This document shows positions 12,301-22,789 of a stretch of 64,000 bases of DNA, in pieces (the stretch's first letter is position 1; every line of letters begins with the position of its first letter). The notes beneath the pieces are model-generated. The model saw nothing but the letters and a program-made list of their open reading frames with translations. It searched no databases and had not been told where the DNA came from. The translations under genes and the position numbers were made by a program. Origin of the DNA: Strongylocentrotus droebachiensis (lineage: Eukaryota > Echinodermata > Echinoidea > Camarodonta > Strongylocentrotidae); the NCBI GenBank assembly GCA_035222895.1, contig JAVYIG010006520.1, positions 1-64,000 of the forward strand, given 5' to 3'.

Positions 12301-15300
12301 ACCATTATGAACAAGATGAGCGTAAATTCAAGATAAATGTCAGTGCGCGCGAGTTCTTTTAATACATAGCATATATGGGCAAAAACATGCCTATACAAAA
12401 TCCGTTATAGCTCTTTGGAATGCACCGGGATCCTCAAATTTTTTTCATATTTAGATAGAGTATGAGTCGGAAATATGATTTCATGTCTCATTTGGCCATT
12501 AAGTGTATCGTGACATCATCACAATGGCCTTGGAACTCAAAATACGAATTTGCATATTATGACGTCAGCATATTTATGTAAAATTGATTGTATCTCTGTA
12601 AATATTGATCAATTTTCTTCAAAATTTCAAAATGTTGTAGCTAAGACAATTCTCTACAAGCGCAGTAATAACCATTTTTCATTTTGATGACGTCATCATA
12701 GTGAACATTTTGATTAAAGGCCTCATGTCAAAAACTGCATAATTTGCGTGTTATGCCTATAGAAGGTGAATTTAGTTCACGTTATGAATCTACATGATAT
12801 TGTTTTTTAAGAATTTGTAAGCAGTATGTCGCTTATTTTTGCTCTATTTTGTCTCAAGTTTTAGTTGACCAGCCCACCTATACTTGTTCCAAACAAGTAT
12901 TATATGTCTAGTTATTTATTTATTTTTCTTAATTCTCGCCACTTTTTTGTTAGCAAGATAACTTGAAAATGCTTGAATGAAATACCTTGAAATTTTGCAC
13001 ACATATGTATAGGCATATGGAGAAAACACAGTAAGGTTTTCAACCTTGACCTTGACTGATGACGTCATCTAGGCGCCATTTTGTGAAATTTTCTGAAAAT
13101 AAACTCATGATCATATCTTCCTAACCAAAAGGTATTTCTCATTCATATTTATTATGATCAAGGTCAATATCAGTCCAGTCAATTTCAGGTCAAAAAACGC
13201 GCGCGTGCGCGTACGTCCGCGCGTCAATGCGCGCGCAAAATTTTTAAATGCTCAAAATCGTCTCAAATTTATTTTGCATACGTTTCAGGTCATTTTAAGC
13301 ATTTTATAAAAAATCGCGCGTAAGAGCATGCGCGCGCGTTTTCGCGCGTAACACCATTAAAAAACATAGAATCGCCATCTTTTTTTTCTTTCATGATATT
13401 TCTCATATTTTTTCAAGGAATTTGATTCCATGTTTATCTCTTTATGACCATTATTAACAAGATGAGCGTAAATTCAAGATAAATGTCAGTGCGCGCGAGG
13501 TCTTTTAATACATAGCATATATTGGCAAAAACATGCCTATACAAAATCCGTTATAGCTCTTTGGAATGCACCGGGATCCTCAATTTTTTTTCATATTAAG
13601 ATAGAGTATGAGTCGGAAATATGATTCCATGTCTCATTTGGCCATTAAGTGTATCGTGACATCATCACAATGGCCTTGGAACTCAAAATACGAATTTGCA
13701 TATTATGACGTCAGCATATTTATGTAAAATTTATTGTATCTCTGTAAATATTGATCAATTTTCTTTGAAATTTCGATATGTTGTAGCTAAGACAATTCTC
13801 TACAAGCGCAGTAATAACCTCTTTTCATTTTGATGACGTCATCATAGTGAAAATTTTGATTAAAGGCCTCATGTAAAAAACTTCATAATTTGCGTGTTAT
13901 GCCTATAGAAGTTGAATTTAGTTCACGTTATGAATCTACATGATATTGTTTTTTAAGAATTTGTAAGCAGTATGTCGCTTATTTTTGCTCTATTTTGTCT
14001 CAAATTTTAGTTGACCAGCCCACCTATACTTGTTCCAAACAAGTATTATATGTCTAGTTATTTATTTATTTTTCTTAATTCTTGCCACTTTTTTGTTAGC
14101 ACGATAACTTTGAAATGGTTCAATCAAATGCTTTGATATTTGACACACATATGTATAGGCATATGGACAAGACACGGTAAGGTTTTCAACCTTGACCTTG
14201 ACTGATGACGTCATCTAGGCGCCATTTTTTGAAATTTTCTGAAAATCATCTCATGATCATATCTTCATAACCAAAAGGTATTTTTCATTCATATTTATCA
14301 TGATTAAGGTTAATATCAGTCCGGTGAATTTCAGGTCAAAAAACGCGCGCGTGCGCGTACGTCCGCGCGTCAGTGCGCGCGCAAAATTTTTAAATGCTCA
14401 AAATCGTCTCAAATTTATTTTGCATACGTTTCAGGTCATATTAAGCATTTTATAAAAAATCGCGCGTACGAGCATGCGCGCGCGTTTTCGCGCGTAACAC
14501 CACTACAAAACATAGAATCGCCATTTTTTTTTCTTTCATGATATTTCTCATATTTTTTCAAGGAATTTGATACCATGTTTATCTCTTTATGACCATTATT
14601 AACAAGATGAGCGTAAATTAAAGATAAATGCCTGTGCGCGCGAGCTCTTGTAATACATAACATACATGGGCAAAAAAATAACTATACACAATCCATTATA
14701 GCTCTTTGGGATGCACCTAGACCCCAATTCTGTTTTAATATTTGAAAAGAGTATATGTCAGAAATATGATTTCATGTCTCATTTGGCCATGAAGTGTATC
14801 GTGACATCATCTTAATGGCCTTGGAACTCAAATTACGAATTTGCATATTATGACGTCAGCATATTTATGGAAAATTGATTGTATCTCTGTATATATTGAT
14901 TGATTTTCTTCAAAATTTCAATATGTTGTAGCTAAGATAATTCTCTACAAGTTCAATAAAAATCCTTTTTCATTTTGATGACGTCATCAGAGTGAAAATT
15001 TTGATTGAAGGCCTCATGTCAGAAATTTCATAATTTGCGTGTTATGACTATAGAAGGTGAATTTCGTTCATGTAATGAATCTACATGATAGTGTTTTTTA
15101 AGAATTTTCAAGCAGTATCTCGCTTAATTTTGCTCTATTTTGATTTCAAATTTAAGTTGACCAGCCCACCTATACTTGTTCCAAACAAGTATTATGTCTA
15201 GTTATCAGGTGGGCTGTATCTAATACAGACCACCTTATATTTTTGTTAAAATCGCCTTTATTATTTATTCTTTATTATTTATTTTTCTTATTTCGACCCA

Positions 15301-16415
15301 CTTTTTTGTTAGCAAAATAACTTTGAAATGGTTCAATCAAATGCTTTGATATTTGGCACACATATGTATAGGCATATGGACAAAACACAGTAAGGTTTTC
15401 AACCTTGACCTTGACTGATGACGTCATCTAGGCGCCATTTTGTGAAATTTTCTGAAAATAAACTCATGATCATATCTTCATAACCAAAAGGTATTTCTCA
15501 TTCATATTTTTCATGATCAAGGTCAATATCAGTCCAGTCAATTTCAGGTCAAAAAACGCGCGCGTGCGCGTACGTCCGCGCGTCAATGCGCGCGCAAAAT
15601 CTTTAAATGCTCAAAATCGTCTCAAATTTATTTTGCATACGTTTCAGGTCATTTTAAGCATTTTATAAAAAATCGCGCGTACGAGCATGCGCGCGCGTTT
15701 TCGCGCGTAACACCATTAAAAAACATAGAATCGCCATTTTTTTTTCTTTCATGATATTTCTCATATTTTTTCAAGGAATTTGATTCCATGTTTATCTCTT
15801 TATGACCATTATTAACAAGATGAGCGTAAATTCAAGATAAATGTCAGTGCGCGCGAGGTCTTTTAATAAATAGCATATATGGGCAAAATCATGCCTATAC
15901 AAAATCCGTTATAGCTCTTTGGAATGCACCGGGATCCTCAATTTTTTTTCATATTAAGATAGAGTATGAGTCGGAAATATGATTCCATGTCTCATTTGGC
16001 CATTAAATGTATCGTGACATCATCACAATGGCCTTGGAACTCAAAATACGAATTTGCATATTATGCATCAGCATATTTATGTAAAATTGATTGTATCTCT
16101 GTAAATAATGATCAATTTTCTTCAAAATTTCGATATGTTGTAGCTAAGACAATTCTCTACAAGCGCAGTAAAAACCATTTTTCATTTTGATGACGTCATC
16201 ATAGTGAAAATTTTGATTAAAGGCCTCATGTCAAAAACTTCATAATTTGCGTGTTATGCCTATAGAAGGTGAATTTAGTTCACGTTATGAATCTACATGA
16301 TATTGTCTTTAAAGAATTTGTAAGCAGTATGTCGCTTATTTTTGCTCTATTTTGTCTCAAATGTTAGTTGACCAGCCCACCTATACTTGTTCCAAACAAG
16401 TATTATATGTCTAGT
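3301..16415 (+). mobile_element. Tandem array of Helitron/Helentron-like units (about 11 copies)
   Basis: The same 3' end recurs 12 times, near 3353, 4495, 5699, 6846, 8068, 9289, 10434, 11579, 12867, 14011, 15160 and 16369, giving spacings of about 1142-1288 bp. Each 3' end has CCAGCCCACC, then a hairpin (ATACTTGTT-CCA-AACAAGTAT), then usually CTAG followed by T. A 5' end starting TCAGGTGGGCTG with its own hairpin (GGTGGGCTGTAT..ATACAGACCACC) is kept in six places (4539, 6892, 8115, 11628, 11692, 15205). The 5' CAGGTGGGCTG and 3' CAGCCCACC words are subterminal inverted repeats. A 3' hairpin before CTAG and a 5' TC are classic Helitron ends; subterminal inverted repeats suggest the Helentron/HINE branch. 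No Rep/helicase frame exists, so all copies are non-autonomous. The first unit is 5'-truncated. Confidence 0.75.
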
Positions 16416-17400
16416 TTATTATTATTCTTCCTCGATTTTGTTCGCAGGATATCTCAAGACTGAATTAAGCCATTGTCATGAAACTTTCAACGATGATAGA
16501 TCTTAGTCTAACTTAGAACTGCGTGACTTTTCAAAGACTCAAAATTATCGTGACGTCATCCAGGCGCCATTTTGTGAAAATCAACTAATGATCATATCTT
16601 CATAACGGATAGTAATTTTTAATTCATATTTATCATGAATATGATCAATATCCGTCTGGTCAATTTCAGGTCAAAAAATGCGCGCAAAAATGCGCGTACG
16701 CTTTTGTCCGCGCGTTTACGCGCGCGAATTTTTTTAAAATGCTCCAAATCATTCCAAATTTTTTTTACATACGTTTCAGGCCATATGGAGCATTTGATAA
16801 AAAAATTACGCACACGCCCATGCGCGCGCGTTTTCGCGCGTACTGGCATTTTGCAACATAGAATCGCCGATTTTTTTCTGTCATCATATTTGGTACATTT
16901 TTCCAAGCATTTTGATAATTTGTTCACCTTTTATTAACGCAATGAGCGTCCGTCAAAGTTGACAGCACGCGCGGATTTGCGTTATCTTTATCCACAATAC
17001 ATTGGCAAAAACATGCCTATATAAAATTAATTGTAACTCTTTATAATAGATAAAAACTCCTAATATTTTTTCATATTTGGATAGATTATGAGTCGGAGAT
17101 ATGATTTCATGTCTCATTTGATCCTCAATTAACTTATGACGTCATCATAATGGCCTCCAAACTCAAAATTTTAATTTGCATATTATGACGTCAGCATATT
17201 TTTGGAAAATTGATTGTATCTTTGTAAATATCGATCAATTTTCTTTCAAATTTTAATATGTTCTAGCTGAGACAATTTTCTACGAATGCAGTATTCACAA
17301 TTTTTATTTTTGACAAAAGTATCATGGTGTATTTTTGCGATTAAAGGAGGCATGTCAATTTTTCACATTTTGCGTGTATTCTCTATGGGACATGACTTTT
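16416..17400 (+). mobile_element. Diverged relative of the array unit
   Basis: After the last clean 3' end the DNA continues with a unit that follows the same order as the array: a dinucleotide-like CG-rich block near 16680-16730, GACGTCATCCAGGCGCC near 16551, TATGACGTCAGCATAT near 17183, then GTTCTAGCTGAGACAATTTTCTAC. Identity to the array is clearly lower, and no CTAG-hairpin end closes it. It looks like an older copy, or a sister family beside which the younger array expanded. Confidence 0.6.
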
Positions 17401-17975
17401 TCTCAAAACTGGATTCTACACTCCTGTCTTTCGCGAGCAAAATCTCCGTTGTTTTAGCTTCATTTTCGCTGAGCTTCGAATATGTTGTAGCTGAGACAAT
17501 GAGCTATCACAAGTGTGCCCTTTATTTTTCGATTAGATGCCGGGATCATGCTCATATTTCACTTGCAAAGTAGGATTTCAGAATTCCATTTCCCGTTTAC
17601 GTGTAATCGCTATGGGAGATGTTTTGGTATATCGGTAACGCACTTGACTTCCAACCTCGAGATCCCTGGTTCGAGTCCGGGTGTCTCCAACAATTTTTTG
17701 CTTCACTTTTTTTTCCTTTTGACCTTCACTGTACCATCTCCTTTGATTATTTAAACACGTAGAATCGCAAATAATGTCATAAATAACCCTTTTTACTTTA
17801 TTATTACCCTATTTTCACTTAATCCATTACTTTTTGCGTGTAAACCCTATGGGAGATGACTTTTTCTCAAATCTGGAGTCTACATTCCTGTCTTTTGCGA
17901 GCAATATCGCCGTTATTTCTGCTTGGATTTTGTTGATTTTTGAGTATGTTGTAGCTGAGACTATATGCTATCTAA
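17371..17975 (+). repeat. Direct duplication flanking a tRNA-like insert
   Basis: Segments at about 17371-17513 and 17832-17975 are diverged copies of each other. Both run from ATGGGA..ATGACTTTTTCTCAAA through CTGTCTTT(T)GCGAGCAA to GTTGTAGCTGAGAC. The tRNA-like sequence at 17615-17688 lies between them. The last word also occurs in the Helitron-like units, so the duplication belongs to the same repeat lineage. Confidence 0.5.
17615..17688 (+). pseudogene. tRNA-Gly(TCC)-like pseudogene
   Basis: The 74-nt span has a seven-pair acceptor stem (two wobble pairs), a D-arm-like TTGGTATATCGGTAACGCA, an anticodon loop CTTCCAA (anticodon TCC, Gly), and a T arm CCTGG-TTCGAGT-CCGGG. The anticodon stem is broken at three of five positions. 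A functional tRNA is therefore unlikely; a decayed tRNA-Gly or SINE-derived copy fits better. Confidence 0.5.
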
Positions 17976-18002
17976 ATCAACCCTCATTTTTTCAATAAGA
18001 TG

Positions 18003-18070
18003 TCATGATCGCGCTCATGATCATGATCATGATCATCATGATCATCATTATCATAATGATGATAATCATT
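18003..18070. repeat. (ATGATC)n / (ATGATA)n microsatellite
   Basis: Imperfect ATGATC and ATCATT/GATAAT repeats, strongly self-complementary. A separate (TCAA)n tract lies near 18697. Confidence 0.8.
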
Positions 18071-19370
18071 TATCAATTACATTTTCATTTCTTTGAAAAA
18101 GATAAAATCGTCAAAAGGTGTTCTTCATGATGTAAATTAGAGTCAAATGTGTAACTGGTTACTGCACAGGGTCAAAGGTCATATATTCTTTCAATCTATC
18201 TTCCCTAGATCCATGATGATCAAGGAAACACAATTTAATCTTGACATATGAATAGATCATAATGGGAGAAGCATATAAATGAGAGAAGCATTTTACAAAA
18301 CAATATATCGTGTAATGCATTATTCGTTATGTAAACCATTATCATACGTATCACCTAATTCGTCTAAGTGACGAATTAAAGTCTAGTTTGCATTGGTACG
18401 GTGTGGTTGAGATCAAAATTAAATCAGCCAGATTCTGGACTTAACCAGTATATGTCGCAATGATTATGGAAAATTTATGACTTGGGTAGTCATTCGTCAA
18501 CGGTAAGCCATCCTATTTCTCGCAATGTCACTCATTTTAAGTAAACATAGCTTTGCACTTGTTTATTTGTATTACTAGCTGTTATGTATGTACTACTCTG
18601 TTATCTTGATGTAAACGTGAAATTATGCACGACATACTGTTAACTTGTTTGTTTTTTAATTGTACATATATGAAGAAATGACAGCTATATGCTCTCTCAA
18701 TCAATCAATCAATCACTTGTAAGTTTTGTATGAAATCTCATTATGTGATAAATTATCGCATCAGATTCTGTACATGCGTGCGTATCGTGAATATTTATGA
18801 CTTGCGCATGACGCAGGTTCCTATTGAGCCAATCAAATGCAGTGGTAGGATGGCAAGGTTATGATTTAAAAAAGACGCGTCCGGCATTATGTATTTTTAA
18901 TCACATAGTACGATGGACGGAGGGGCATCGGTATTATTCAAAAATCGGAATGTGAATTTACCAAGCTACTGGTTAGGGGAATAATTCGGGAGGCTAAAAT
19001 GGATTCTTTTCCCGCCCCCCCCCCCTACTCTCATGCCTTTCTACCTTCACCCGCCTTTGATCTCTGTTTATGTTTTCTTCATTATTCCGACCATTTTTGG
19101 TGGTATTTCGAAGTTTCGTTTATCCGAATGTTCATTATTCCGAAAGTGAATTAGGGTTCATTAATTTGAAGGTTGAATTAATTTTTTCGAAGAAAAGAAA
19201 CACGATAGACTTTCAGGGTTCTTCGTAATTTTCGGAATTATGAACCTTCGGAATTATGCACCCTATTCAATTTTCGGAATTACAAAACTTAGGAATTAAT
19301 GTATGCATACCTTTCTTTACAACCTGAAAGCTTGCCCGATGCCTGCCCCACATAGCAACAAGTAATATAT
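18070..19370. other. Unannotated DNA with TTCGGAATTA-type words
   Basis: No gene is supported. Between about 19080 and 19300 variants of ATTCCGAA / TTCGGAATTA occur repeatedly, suggesting a degenerate minisatellite or an old repeat. A poly-C run lies at about 19014-19023. Confidence 0.4.
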
Positions 19371-19968
19371 CGTCGGTGGGATGACAAAACCTCGTATCTC
19401 AAAAATCATGAATTTTCAGGAGAGCGAAAAAACTTTCCTGTCTCAACAAATTTAGTGCTGTGACACCGTCCTTTCTTTTTAAAACTGGAATATTTATACA
19501 ATTTTTAATGTCATTGTTGAAATACAGTAAAATAATTGTTTTTATATTTGAAAGTGAGTTACGAGGTTTTTGCTTTTATCTAAATTGAGATACCAGTTTT
19601 TAGTTGTTATTCAAATTGAGATACAAGTTCTTACTTTCAACTCTGAATGAGTTACGAGGTTTTGGTTGAATAAGTTACGAAGATTTGAATACACTAACTT
19701 CGGTACTGTTAGGCCGTGTGTGAGTTACGAGGAAAAGAATTACGTATCTTATGTTACAAGGTTTTGTCAGTGCAGCTTCAAAGGGGGTTAAAGTTACGAG
19801 GTTTAGTTTAAGGGTGTTTGTGTGGATTTGTGAAAAACCGAGACAGAAGGCGTTCCATGGATTTATCAGGTGGTGTCGTAGGCCATTAGCTACAAAATTA
19901 TGCCCCCCCCCAAAAAAAAATCAAAATCTCAAAAAATTGAGATACGAGGTTTTGTCACCCCACCGACG
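19371..19968. mobile_element. MITE with about 37-bp terminal inverted repeats
   Basis: The left end CGTCGGTGGGATGACAAAAC and the right end GTTTTGTCACCCCACCGACG are inverted copies, and similarity continues inward through CTCGTATCTCAA. ATAT flanks both sides and may be the target duplication. The interior holds seven or eight degenerate GAGTTACGAGGTTTT / GAGATACAAG words in one orientation. No transposase is present. Confidence 0.75.
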
Positions 19969-20117
19969 ATATGTATAATATATATGAATACTTGATTCCA
20001 AGTTGTGCAGTTCATTCATTAATAACAGGTTAATGGAATAACTCGTCACTAGGTCCCCAGGGAAAAAGCATTCATAAAATGTGAATATGTTAGTAAACCT
20101 GTCTATAGGTCAATGGA

Positions 20118-20331
20118 ATATGCCATTTCCGTAATGTAACCAAATTTAATCCATAAGTCTTTGTGAAGTGCCTCAATACAATTTATTTCATTCACCCGAT
20201 AAGAATAATAACATTTCAATAGTCAAAACGCAAACTGCATATAGTAAGTGTTGCTAGGTAGGTCAAGGTTTTTTGAGGCACTGCACAAAGACTTATGTAT
20301 TACATTTGGTTACATTACGAAAATGGCCTAT
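20118..20331. mobile_element. Fold-back MITE, about 214 bp
   Basis: Arms of nearly 60 bp, beginning ATATGCCATTTCCGTAATG on the left and ending CATTACGAAAATGGCCTAT on the right, are inverted copies around a central loop of about 100 bp. Both arms include GTGCCTCAA/TTGAGGCAC. Non-coding. Confidence 0.75.
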
Positions 20332-20513
20332 TTATGAACCATCGGAAAACGATCTGACCTCTCCTCCCAGTGCTCCCGTAACTATGGTACTGGAAGAATA
20401 AATTGCAGATTTATACTAGACCTGTGTAATGTATTTCAATTCATGCATGTTTCTCTCCAGAACTTAAGGTATTTAACTATGTTAATCCATCTGCTATCCA
20501 GAATGGCATTTTT

Positions 20514-21146
20514 GTCTCGCCTGCGTAGGAGAAAAGCGAGACATATAGGCGCCGCTTTTCCGGTGACGGCGTCAACATCAAAAACTTAACCTAAGGTTAA
20601 GTTTTTGAATTTTTGATATCATTTTGAAAGTTTAAGTTCTTAGTCAATGAAACATGAACTATAGGGTAATCAAGTATCCCCAATCTTGTGAGTAGAATTT
20701 AGGTCACTAAGTTAAGGTCAAAAGTCATTTCAGGTCAACAGACTTAGACTATGTTGTGGCATCATCATCAAGATTTTGAATTTTTAGCATATTTTCAAAA
20801 GTTTTTGTTCAAATTCCATGAAACTTGTACCCAAGGATTATCAAGTATCACAAAATCATATGACACAAATTGCAGGTCACAAGGTCTAAGGCCAGTTTAG
20901 GTCAGTAGACTTGGATCATGTTTTCACAACTTAATATGAGAATAAATGAATCAATTTTTGTTATTTGTTCATGATTCTTAGTCAATATTCACTTCAAAAT
21001 GCTGATTATATTCGGAGGATTTCACTTTTAGGGGCCTGCGAATGGGCCACCCTGCCTATAAATAATGTTCCAACCTCAATTTTTCATCATATCGAATTGC
21101 GTAATGCAATTTTTCATCATATCGAGTTGTGTAATGCAGGCGAGAC
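20514..21146. mobile_element. Repeat element with GTCTCGCCTGC inverted ends
   Basis: The left end GTCTCGCCTGC is matched by GCAGGCGAGAC at the right, giving an element of about 633 bp. Just inside the left end is GGCGCCGCTTTTCCGGTGAC followed by a small palindrome (AAAACTTAACC / GGTTAAGTTTTT). No long open frame. It is a non-autonomous DNA element or part of a larger one; the target duplication is unclear. Confidence 0.55.
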
Positions 21147-21316
21147 CGCCGAGAGCGTTTCCCTTGTTATAGATAGAATCCACTTTTAATTGCATACATG
21201 AACTTTTGCTCTGTCTGGCAAGCCTGTGGTAAACTTTTTAGTTGTCAATGATAACCTTTATGGAAGAAATATGCATATAACTAGTGACATGTCTATTATG
21301 ATTATGTAATACTTAC

Positions 21317-21383
21317 CTGGCTCGGCTAGAGAAGGCGTGGCAAGAACAGAAATAAGCGTAACGAATATTATCATAGGATTCAT
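21317..21383 (-). CDS. Putative signal-peptide first exon of a secreted protein
   Basis: On the minus strand, ATG at 21383 opens MNPMIIFVTLISVLATPSLA followed by Glu-Pro. Then comes a strong donor (CCAG, GTAAGT at 21316-21311). Twenty-two codons plus one base give a phase-1 exit, the usual phase after signal-peptide exons. The residues form a short n-region, a hydrophobic core and an Ala-x-Ala-like cleavage region (PSLA before EP). An AT-rich TATA-like stretch (ATATATGTATACG) lies 50-60 bp upstream near 21430. The partner exons would be at lower coordinates; I could not find them, so the gene could be intact with distant exons, or broken by the repeats. Product unknown. Confidence 0.45.
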
Positions 21384-22050
21384 GCTGTTAGCTCTATGTC
21401 CAATGTCTTGTTAACCACAAGATACGTATACATATATGTTTCCATATACGTGCAATAAATTAGCAGCTACACGCCACGAACACGTCAAACAGTGTGCGGT
21501 GGATAACAAATTGAATGTGATCACAATTTACATGCTGAAATCCCCGGGGAGCCTCGCTGGCGTAGGCGAACGAGCCAGGGGCAAGGGGGTGACCCCCTCC
21601 CCAGCGACGGAAATCTATATTTTGAAGTTACCAATATTCGTTTTACTACCTCCACGAGGTTGTCTTTTTGCCCTATTATGTTTTAATTTGGAAATTAAAT
21701 TATTACAATTCTTATTCAGGAAATATAATAATAATGAAATGATGTTTTCATATAGTGCAGTTATATCCATAATGGTTCAAAAATGCCTTCATACAAAAAT
21801 ATTGTGCACATTTAAACAGAGACAATTTATTAACGAACTGATTAGAAGTATACATTTGTTTACTTACTGAATGCATTTATAACCAGAAAGCGAGGATTGA
21901 GGATTACAACTCCAATTAGGCCTCTACGAAATAAGAAATCAAGACATCTTTAATGCAAACAAAATAATAAAAAATAGAATGAAGCAAACTAATTTCAAAA
22001 TACATACAACTGAATGAAAAGAAATTATATGAAATCATGAAGATTGAATT
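21384..22050. other. Unannotated DNA
   Basis: Contains a 144-codon frame (21436-21870, +) with no splice context, no recognisable motif and a composition like the surrounding non-coding DNA. I do not support it as a gene. A GGGGTGACCCCCT stem lies near 21585. Confidence 0.4.
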
Positions 22051-22112
22051 AAAGCCCCACTGCACTACTTATAGCTACTTGCGCCCTCTATACAGTCAAA
22101 AATGCCTAAGCG
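22051..22112 (+). repeat. Fragment of a dispersed repeat
   Basis: The words TTAAAGCCCCACTGCACTAC and GCTACTTGCGCCCTCTATA also open copies at about 30505 and 60645. Only the first 60 bp or so are kept here. Confidence 0.6.
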
Positions 22113-22189
22113 ATAGGCATTAGGGGGTAATCTAATACACCCTTTCACGTTAACAAGAGTGCGCATGCGCCGACATGGGTGCCATTTTC

Positions 22190-22463
22190 AATACACCAGT
22201 TTACAGTTGTGTGCGCCATTTTAAACAAAGCCAATGACCTAGAGGTCATGTATTTATGCGTAAATTAAGATTGCGCCCATGCAAATTTTGATGATATCAC
22301 TGCCTACGCGCTGCGTTGTGCGCGCAAATCATCATTTGCATGGGCGCAATCTTAATTTACGCATAAATACCAGAGGTCATAGGTTATTGGCCCCGTTCCG
22401 GGGCCAATGACCCGAGGTCAACTGTCTGCGCATGCGCACTGATACAACTGTAAACTGGTGTAT
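22190..22463. mobile_element. Large inverted-repeat element, 274 bp
   Basis: The outer ends ATACACCAGTTTACAGTTGT and ACAACTGTAAACTGGTGTAT are exact inverted copies. Inside, TTTATGCGTAAATTAAGATT..GCGCCCATGCAAAT is mirrored by ATTTGCATGGGCGC..AATCTTAATTTACGC. The DNA can fold end to end. It also holds GAGGTCA/TGACC words. Non-autonomous transposon-like. Confidence 0.7.
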
Positions 22464-22789
22464 TGCGAGTGAATATTGAGAGTAACTTTTATTTTAATGC
22501 AGCATGCAAAGCGCATGTGTCGACAAGATGTAAGCGCGCGCAGCGCAGGCAGTAGCGCAACCTTTGGGCGCAACCAAAGACGTTTAAATATAATTACTAG
22601 ACGGAAAGCAGCACGCGCGGAAACCATGCAGACGAATGGGATTAGGCTCCGCCTCTTTTGGATCATTTGAAGACAAAATAAGCACCCGAGGCCGCTTTTT
22701 GATTGGATATGAGCCTCATGAATATGTATTTTATCGATAGTATCGTTTAAGAAACCGGATAATATATTTGACCTCATTGCGTCACTTTA

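Noticed and set aside
14436-16937. Frames of 74-102 codons in the tandem array
   Set aside because: They are not conserved among units, lie in CG-repeat regions, and no Rep/helicase motif is present.
21436-21870. 144-codon plus-strand frame
   Set aside because: No recognisable domain, no splice or promoter context, and codon content like the flanking DNA.
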